Of a stretch of DNA of 64,000 nt, positions 56,410 through 64,000 are shown piece after piece; position 1 is the stretch's first letter, and each line of letters begins with the position of its first letter. The DNA lies in NCBI RefSeq assembly GCF_000002985.6, contig NC_003283.11, forward strand, positions 2,480,001 through 2,544,000. Reading direction: 5' to 3'. The stretch is from Caenorhabditis elegans (Eukaryota > Nematoda > Chromadorea > Rhabditida > Rhabditidae). The position numbers and the translations under genes were made by a program. A model generated the notes under the pieces. The model searched no databases. It was not told the DNA's origin and was given only the letters and a program-made list of their open reading frames with translations.

Positions 56410-59400
56410 TTTTACCTGAAACTTGTCTAAAAATATTTGGAAACTACTAGGTTAATCAAAAAAAAAAACATTTCTAGAATAAATAATTGGCTTTTGACGT
56501 TTTGCCGAACAAATGAGAGAGAGAGGGGAGTTGAGTATGAAATTAATTTTCCATCTGCAAATTGTGTAGTGGCCTGGGTCAGTTCAGAAACTCAAATGTG
56601 TGATATTTTTCAGACATCTTTTGTTTTTCAAAAACCCATGACGAATGTTGTTTTTTATAATTAAATACGGAACATCTGATTAAACATTTTTTTGGCGGAA
56701 GTTAATTTTTTAGAGAAAACGAAAAGAAATTGAAATTGTTGGAATCAAGATTTTTTGATTTAAATTTTTTTTTTCATTGTTTTCAAAAATGGTAAAAATG
56801 GACAAATTGATTTTCGGCACATTTTCGGCAAACTACAAGAAGTTTTCCTAAAATGGTAAGTTCTGGCAAATCGGCAAATCGTCAATTTTTTGCCAATTCC
56901 GTCAATTGGCAAATTGACGAAAAAAGGCCCACGAGATGTCGGTCGCTTTATTTTGTACCGAGGTAATTAATTCAGACAAAATACAACAATTATACACAAT
57001 TATCAAAAATTTGAAATATAATATAATTTTAGACAAACCAGTGAAATTCGCAATTGTCAAAAAAAAGTTCTCACAATCAGTTTTTTCCAGAAGTCTTTGT
57101 TAAGGCCTATGGCCTATGGTTTCTCAGAAATATTAGATTTTTATTAGTAAAAGGTCCATTCAGTAGAATAATTATTTTTCCTACTTTTAAAGGTGGTGTA
57201 GTTGATTTTTTTATTTCTTTATCAGACTCGAAATTGTCTGAAAACTCCGAATTTCATAATGAAAGTTCTTGAAAACTTCTCAAAAAAAATTAAGGCGGGT
57301 CAAAAAATGACCTAAAATTAGGTAAAGTTTGAAATTTGATTTGTCAGCGGCTGGAAACTAATTTTTTTTGAAATTGCCGTCTGATTTTGGGTATTCTAGT
57401 TAATTATCTTGCATTTTCAACTCGATTCAGGTTCATTTAAGGCAGATGCACAACCAGAAGTTACCAAATTTTCACAAATCTAGTCGTCCATCGACCTTAC
57501 ATTCATCGACCTTGTTAAATGTACCCAAATCTAGTTGAAAACGCAAGATAATTAACTGGTATACCCAAAATTAGACGGTGATTTTTTCTCAAAAAAAAAA
57601 AAAATTTACGGTTACCGCAAAATCATGGTGCTGCTACAGGCTGTCCCATCACGGTTTGATCTACAAAAAATGCGGGGATTTTTCGTCCTGAAAAATGTGA
57701 CGTCAGCACGTCCTTAACTCTTCGAAATCAGTTGAGAACTCTGCGTTTCTTCTCCCGCATTTTTTGTAGATCTACGTAGATCAAGCCGAAATGAGACACT
57801 CTGACACTACGTGCAAGACAATACCAGGCGTGGGCCCCCGTTCGACAATTCAATTTTCTATAACCCTACCACATTGATCTTTATGATATACATATCTTTT
57901 TTTGCTCAAACATCAGGCTCACTATTATAATGACATCGGAACACCAAAACTCGGTTGCTCTTGTTTTTGCAGACAGTGTTTGGAGATTAATTGGAAGGTT
58001 GAAGAAGTCTGTTGACGTTTTTAATTACAGGCAAAGCGTGGCAAAAGACAACACGAACATCCAGGGAACATTGAACATTGGAATTTGAAATTTTTGAATA
58101 ATAATATATTGTTTTTTGGGGACATTGAAGCTGCGCTTTTTAGAGAAACAGTAGGCATTGGCAGGGACCCCTGCATGGAAGGCTTTGTTAAAATTGAAAA
58201 AAAACCGTGAAATTAAATAATTTTTGATTGGCAATGTTAATTTTCGGGCTTTTATATCTTTGAATTTCAGTGTTCTAAAGATCATGCACATTTTTAGTTA
58301 GAATGGCAGGTGGAACTGCGACACGCATTTGTTCAAACTTTTACGGAAAGTTGAAAATTCATGTGAACAAACATGCAAATTGTATTTCAGAACCGTGAAG
58401 TTTGGGTTCCAAAAAAGGTAGACGCGAAAAGCTAGGCATGAAAGGTAGACACCTGCCTCCAATCTTCCCGCCTTACGCCGGCCTCTCGCCTGATTCCTGC
58501 ACTATGACGAAAAGTCAAAGGCTTGGTGTTTACACAACATAGTGCGACAAGTGGTTTTTTTGCCGTAGCCGACATATTTCGGGTTCCGCGCCGCACTATA
58601 CATGAGGTGGGGCTCGAGGCGCGGCAGGCGTTTCTGCGCCTGCCTGGAAACCCTTTTAATAAAGTAGGAGGCTGAAGTTCATATGATGCATGCTTTATTG
58701 TGACTTAAAACTATTTCAGAACCACCTACCTCATGCCTGCCAGCCTGCCTGTTTGCCTGCTCGCCTGCTCGCCTACCTTCTTTCTTTGGTAGGTACAAAA
58801 CTAGTTTTTTTTCAATTTTATCAGTTTTTTTGTGTGCAGTTCTGCAGTAGGCAGGCTTAGGCCGCCTTATCGGCTTAGTGTAAAAATACCGGCAAATTAA
58901 AAAATTGACAATTGCCAGTTTTGAAATAAAAAAGATAAATTCAGCAGTTGCCGCAATTGCCGATTTTTGGATAATTTCAATTTTAGATTTTTTCCAAAAA
59001 AAAGTCATTTTCAGAATGTTGTAAGTTCATTTTAGAAGAGCAGGTGTAAACTTTTGTAGTTTATAAAATTTCAAATTTTTAAATGGAAAGGTCAACATTT
59101 TGCCAAAAATCGTGTCTACACCCATAAATGTATAGAAATTGAATTATTATATTTTCGGCAATTATTTTTAACGTTACTCGGCAATTCCGGCAGTTGCCGG
59201 TTTCAGCTTTTAGGCAATTGGAACTTTCAGTGACTGCCGTTTTTTTTTAATTTTCGGTAATCAGATAATTCGGCTATTTCTGATTTTTGAAGTCTTCGGC
59301 AAACAACAAGTCCGGCAATTTCAGATTTATGGAATCTCCGGCAAATGACAAATCCGGTAATTGCCCAAATTGCCAGCTTTAATTTCAGCCAACTTAACAT

Positions 59401-60083
59401 ATTTCGCACTGAAAATTGAGCCCATCAATTGAGGAGCTCTGTCAAATTCTCGAATACCCCTAGTTGTATAATTTTCCAACTATGTACATTGTTCCTGAGC
59501 TTGCTCTTTACCCAAAATGAGCAAAAACTTGTGCACTCAAAAGTACCTCAACCACCCTTATAATTAATTATAGACACCGATAACATTTCCGTCAATCACT
59601 TTCTGATCGTCGTCATAGTAAAGTGGGTGTATGTTTTTGCATTGAGACGCATAATTTTGGATCCGAATTGTAGTATATATATGTGAAAGCGAAAACATTT
59701 TGCTTTTTATTTTTTGTATTGCACAAAAGTGGTTTTACGAAGAGTGTTAAAATATGTTTTTTTTTCGTTGAATTTTTTTTGATACCGTTATGTGAAAAAA
59801 ATGTGTTCTTTGTATTAAAACCTCCGTTCTCTGGTCCGATTTAAACAGGAAATCTGATTTCCAATAACCAGAACTCTGATATTTTTGGCTTAGAAACCAA
59901 AAGTCACCAGGCTAAAAACCTAATATAAAGCTGACCTTCGTCAGCCAAGTAAACAAAAAATAATACCTGATTCAATTTTTTTTATTGCTATAGGTCTCTA
60001 GATTATTGACCAGAACAATTACTGGGCTTTTCAAAAATAACCAACTAATCTCGTCAATTTCAGTTTCCAAAAAAAGTTCCAAA
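56410..60083. promoter_or_regulatory. Divergent intergenic region between two str genes
   Basis: This holds the promoters of both receptors. Repeats: a GGTGGTGTAG element (57,192-57,600), a GTAGATC foldback (57,634-57,814), degenerate GGCAAT-type text (58,880-59,360), and a moderately GC-rich stretch at 58,430-58,830 with CCTGCCTG and GCCTGCTCGCCTGC runs. Sequence at 56,420-56,860, 57,820-58,400 and 59,400-60,060 is unique. No exon was recognised. TCAATTTCAG at 60,053-60,062 is a likely spliced-leader acceptor for the right gene. Confidence 0.55.
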
Positions 60084-63004
60084 ATGTGCATACCACTGGA
60101 ATTCCAAATCATCCAGGTTATTGGATTCATTTTATCGGAAGTTTTTCATTTTACCTTGCTTTTCTTGATACACACAAGAGCCACTCGGCATTTCGGATCC
60201 TACAAGCTTTTGATGGCTTCGTTTTCGATTTTCTCAATTTTGTATGCACTTGTGGAGGTTTTGACACAACCGGTAGGCAAACTTTTACTTTTTACTAAAA
60301 CGAAAAAAGTTAGGCAGGGATTCAGGCTAGGTAGGCATAATGTAGGCACGCAGATAGACATGCGAAAACATGTTTTTGCAGGTAGGTCTGAGGTAGGTAG
60401 GTACGTAGGCAGGCATATAAGTAGGTACATAGGTAGGCACTCTGACATGCACGTTGACATGTCCGAGGTAGGCATGTAGGCAGAGGAAAAGTTGGCACAG
60501 GTAGGAATGCATAGGGTAGACAGGAGGTAGGCATACAGCAGGCACAAAGGCAAGCATAAAATAGGCACAAAGGCAGACATAGCGTGGGCATGTAGGTAGG
60601 CATAAAGTAGGCACAAAGGCAGACATTAAATGGGCGCGTAGGTAGGCACTCTGACAGGCAAATAGGCAAGCATAAAGTAGACACAAAGGCTGACTCAAAA
60701 TAGGCACAAAGGCTGACTCAAAGCAGGCACATAGGCAGGCATAAAGCGGAGACATAGGTAGGCATGTATAGGATAGACTTGTAGGTAGGCATAAATTACA
60801 CACATAGGTTTACACTCAGGCAGGCAATCAGGCATACATAAAGTAGGCACAAACGCAGACATAGAGTGGAGCCGTAGGTAGGCACTCTGATAGACAAGTA
60901 GGCAGGCAGACGACAAGTAGGCAGGCAGACCAAAAATTCAGCCAATCAACTCGAACTTCCAGATAATGCACATATCAGGGACTGGCCTCATGCTTTATGT
61001 TGGAACCACTTTTTTACCAATTTCCAAGGAATTTGGTCATTTTATCGCCGCATTTTACTGCTCTACATTCGGGATTTGCGTACTATTTTTGTCGGCTCAC
61101 TTTTTCTACAGATATTCGGCGGTTTGCAGGTGACTATTAAAGTTTTTACGATTTCAAAGCACTTTTACATAGCATTTTCAGTCCTCGCCTTCTCCGACAC
61201 TTGCACGGGCCAAAAGTGCTGCGACTTTTGATGCCGGTATTTTTCCTGGGCGCCCTGATGTTTCTGAATGTTACCTGGTTTGGAGAGCCTACAGAATTTA
61301 AAATGCACTATATGAGGTAATGTTTGGAAATTGTACTAACTAGTACATTAAATAATTTTTTTTTTAGGGAGAGTTTGAAGCGAGAGTATGGCGATGATAG
61401 TTTTGAAGTTGGGCAGATTTCTTCAGTTTTCTATGTAAGTGAAAATTCTAAAAATTGAATGGTTGACCGTAGTCAGGCAGAAGGCAGGTAGGTAAAAAAG
61501 TAGGCACATAGGTAGACACGCAGGCAGGCAGGTTCATAAGTCTACGTGAGGTAGGCACGTTGAGAGATTGTAATCAGGTACGGATTTAGACAGGCAGGTA
61601 GGTGCATGTGTAGGTAGGCAAAAATGAGTTGGGCAGGTAAATAGGCATACAGTAGGCTAATAGGTATGCAGGATTGATGTAGAAATGTTGATAGGCAGGC
61701 ATGAGTGTAGGCCTGATGTAGGAAGGCACTCATGTATCAGGTGGAAAGTATAGCAGGCATGAAATAGACACAAACGTAGGCACGTAACCAGGCATAAAAT
61801 GTGTGAGTAGGTAGGCATGTAAGTGGTTACGTAGGTAGGGAGGCGTCAGGTAGGCACGATGCAGGCACGGTAGTGGTCAAAAAGTAGGTACGTAGGTAGG
61901 CATGTAAGTAAATACGGAGAAGGTACATATGTAGGTACGTAGATAAGTACGTATATAGGTAGATAGGTGCGTTGGTTAGTACGTAGGTAGGTAGGTAGGC
62001 AGGCAGGTAGGTAGGTAGGTAGGTAGGTAGGCAGGCAGGTAGGTAGATAGTTAGGTAGGTAGGTAGGTAGGTAGGTAGGTAGGTAGGTAGGTAGGTAGGT
62101 AGGTAGGTAGGTAGGTAGGTAGGTAGGTAGGTAGGTAGGTAGGCAGGTAGGTAGGTAGGTAGGTACGTAGGTAGGTGGGTAGGTACGTAAGTAGGTACGT
62201 TGGTAGGTACATAGCTAGGCAGGCATGAGGTAGGCTTACAAATAGTCAAAGGTAGGTAAGTAGGTAGGCACATATGTAGGCAGGCGTGTCTTCATGAAGT
62301 TTATGAGAACCTATGTACCTACATTCCTGCCTACATACGTACCTGATTAGAATTCACAAACGTGTTATGAATCTGCCTGCCTACCTGTCTGCCTGCGTGC
62401 CTACTTCGCACCTACCTACACCCTTTCTGCCGACCTAAAAAATTAATTTAAAAATTAACTTATAGTAGCCATTGTTTCAGATCTACAACTCCACCGGCTC
62501 ACTAGAATTTTTCTGGAAAGATTGCCTAGGAATGGCCGTCGTTTATATTATTCTCTCCATATCAATTTCCACAATAATCTACTTTTCCCTGAACATATTC
62601 CGAACTGTGTATCGCCACACAAAACATCGAAAAAGCAAAAAGAACTGGGAAATTCATCGGCAGCTATTCCAGACGCTCATCATTCAAACCTTGATTCCAA
62701 TGTGCATTTTATTTATTCCAACTGGGTTCTTGCTAACTTTGCCATTTTTCGATGTGAAATATGTGGGCCGCGTTACAAATGCTCCGGGAGTTGGTGCAAG
62801 TTTATACCCGGCTCTGGACGCGTTGACTGCTATTTTGATGATCAGAGAGTTTCGTACCGCTTTTAAATGTTAGTGCAGCACCCGACATTTGACGGGCTCC
62901 GCGGAACTCGGAAAATGTCGAAAATTTTTTCAGGTCGCTCGCAGGCTCCGATTATGAAAATATCTTCAATTCGAGACACCATGTTCACCAATTTTCATAG
63001 TTGA
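60084..63004 (+). CDS. STR-family chemoreceptor, plus strand, intact
   Basis: Six exons: 60084-60272, 60963-61129, 61182-61316, 61368-61434, 62481-62868 and 62934-63004, giving 338 residues. It begins [20 protein letters not shown], has [60 protein letters not shown] and [20 protein letters not shown], followed by MIREFRTA, matching the divergent neighbour along its length. Its second exon equals two exons of that neighbour fused, so an intron has been lost here (or gained there). Introns 1 and 4 are dominated by TAGG-rich tandem repeats. AATAAA is at 63,041. Chemosensory GPCR by family; ligand unknown. Confidence 0.9.
60300..60930. repeat. Irregular TAGGCA tandem repeat in intron 1
   Basis: Units such as GTAGGCATAAAGTAGGCACA and AAGGCAGACATAAAG vary in length and order. 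Minus-strand cysteine-rich frames here are artefacts of the repeat. Confidence 0.85.
61480..62420. repeat. TAGG microsatellite and flanking repeat in intron 4
   Basis: The core, about 61,980-62,170, is nearly pure (GGTA)n. It is flanked by GTAGGCAGG and GTACGTAGGTA variants and, at 62,300-62,420, by the complement (CCTACCTGCCTG). It accounts for the 148-codon minus-strand frame rich in LPTYLPTY. Confidence 0.92.
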
Positions 63005-64000
63005 TCCACATAATTTTTATTTTAGTAATAGTGTTTTTGCAATAAAAATTTAATTTTTAAACTTACTGCAGCAAGCTCTTTTGTTTTTTTTTTTGAGCTT
63101 AGCATTTTCAGAGTTTTCGAAAAATATCTGAATCATTTTTTTCAAGCTTAAAATCTGTATTTCTATTAAACATTAAAAATTTTTGAATCGAATTTCAGAT
63201 TTTTTAAAAAATTAACTAACAGTAAGTTACCAAAAAAATTGCCAAAATTACCCGCATTGCAATATTCTGACCAATCAGCAACGTTGGCCACGCCCTCTGG
63301 CCATCACTGATTGGTTAGTTTTTTCAACCTGAAACTATTAACTACCCCTGTTGGGATTTTCAGAAAAAAAACACATTTTCCAGGTAATTTCCACTCCAGG
63401 TAATTTCCACTCTAACAGGTGGACGGCAAGTGCCGTTTCGCAAATGTTTTTGCCGGCAAATTGACATGACTTACCGGTTTGCGGATTTGCCGGAAATGTT
63501 TAATTCCGGCAATTTGCCGATTTGTAGTTTGCCGAACATCAATTTGCCGGAAGCTTTTAAAGAGATTTTTCGTAAGGCGGTTCCTTTTTGAAAATTTTCC
63601 CGTTGTCTTTGCCGTTTGCCGAAAACTTTAAAGTTGGGCAAGTGCCAAATTTGCCGAGTTTGCTAAAAATTTTCAATTTCGGCAAGTGGCGAATTTGCCC
63701 GAAAAATTGTTTGCCGCCCACGCCTGATACATAATATGTATATTGTATGTTTTCCTATAATAACAATGAGTACTAGGAATAACTCAATGTGAAAATATTC
63801 GCATTGGGATTTCTTCTTACCCCATTTCAGTTAAGCTTCTTTTGGTTCTCTGAACATGTGTCAATTTTTAGACATCGTGCTTTGATCTGTCGAAAATCGT
63901 TTTGATCATTCGTGTTCTACGTCTGTCTTTTGATTCTTTGCACCCTATACTTAATTTCGTCTCGAAAATTTTGAAAGAAAAAAAAACACAACTTTTCAGT
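63005..64000. other. Right-edge intergenic DNA
   Basis: After the receptor's 3' end come AT-rich sequence, a short inverted repeat at 63,270-63,322 (CTGACCAATCAGC and complement-like CTGATTGGTTAG) and a GGCAAATTGCCGG block at 63,425-63,715. The last 280 bases are unique, with no recognised exon. Confidence 0.6.

Noticed and set aside
60322-60916. Overlapping cysteine-rich minus-strand frames
   Set aside because: They come from the TAGGCA tandem repeat in an str intron and have no splice context.
61827-62273. Minus-strand 148-codon frame rich in LPTY
   Set aside because: It is the translation of a TAGG microsatellite in an intron.

Overview
The window looks like nuclear DNA of a Caenorhabditis nematode, almost certainly C. 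elegans. Reasons: AT-rich, short GT-AG introns with TTTTCAG acceptors, likely spliced-leader acceptors a few bases before several ATGs, TTAGGC arrays, many small foldback repeats, and dense nematode-specific chemoreceptor families. From memory only, C. elegans chromosome V has two neighbourhoods with this gene content (cosmid C01B4 and clone Y19D10A, with mct-2 and mct-1). The order mct, SLC17, SLC17, aldose epimerase fits C01B4.9 to C01B4.6, but I cannot prove it.

Left part, 1-22.4 kb (metabolism and transport). A minus-strand SLC17-like anion/phosphate transporter runs off the left edge (1-509). Then come a monocarboxylate transporter (SLC16) on minus (3,004-7,785), two SLC17-like transporters on plus (10,512-12,701 and 14,235-19,001) and an aldose 1-epimerase on plus (21,051-22,426). 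Exon models were built by hand. Apart from the edge gene, each closes in frame from ATG to stop.

Middle and right part, 22.7-63 kb (chemoreceptors). Four srd-type loci: intact at 22,764-24,914 and 47,360-49,862; exon-1 deletion at 25,636-29,405; one exon not found at 51,566-54,485. STR-superfamily genes: a tandem pair at 29,636-33,268 and 37,530-41,771, a minus-strand gene at 34,386-35,593, and a divergent pair at 54,758-56,409 and 60,084-63,004. One intact srbc-type gene (42,433-44,290), plus receptor fragments at 34,000, 36,553 and 44,640. One small non-receptor gene of unknown function, with two CxxC motifs, lies at 50,146-51,174.

A block of about 6.5-8.4 kb (srd end, str, srbc, reversed str) is tandemly duplicated: 28,068 to about 34,600, and 36,356 to about 44,800. 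The copies have decayed in a complementary way. Srd and the reversed str survive in the left copy (srd with a separate upstream deletion), srbc survives only in the right copy, and str survives in both.

Introns and intergenic DNA are packed with repeats: foldback elements of several families, GGCAAATTGCCGG-type blocks, TTAGGC arrays, and minisatellites of 11, 21, 26 and 177 bp. I found no convincing novel multi-gene system. The most informative signals are the reciprocal decay, a 213-bp foldback insertion dated by its empty site in the other copy, lineage-specific intron losses, and the receptor pseudogenes. No tRNA, rRNA or CRISPR feature was seen.
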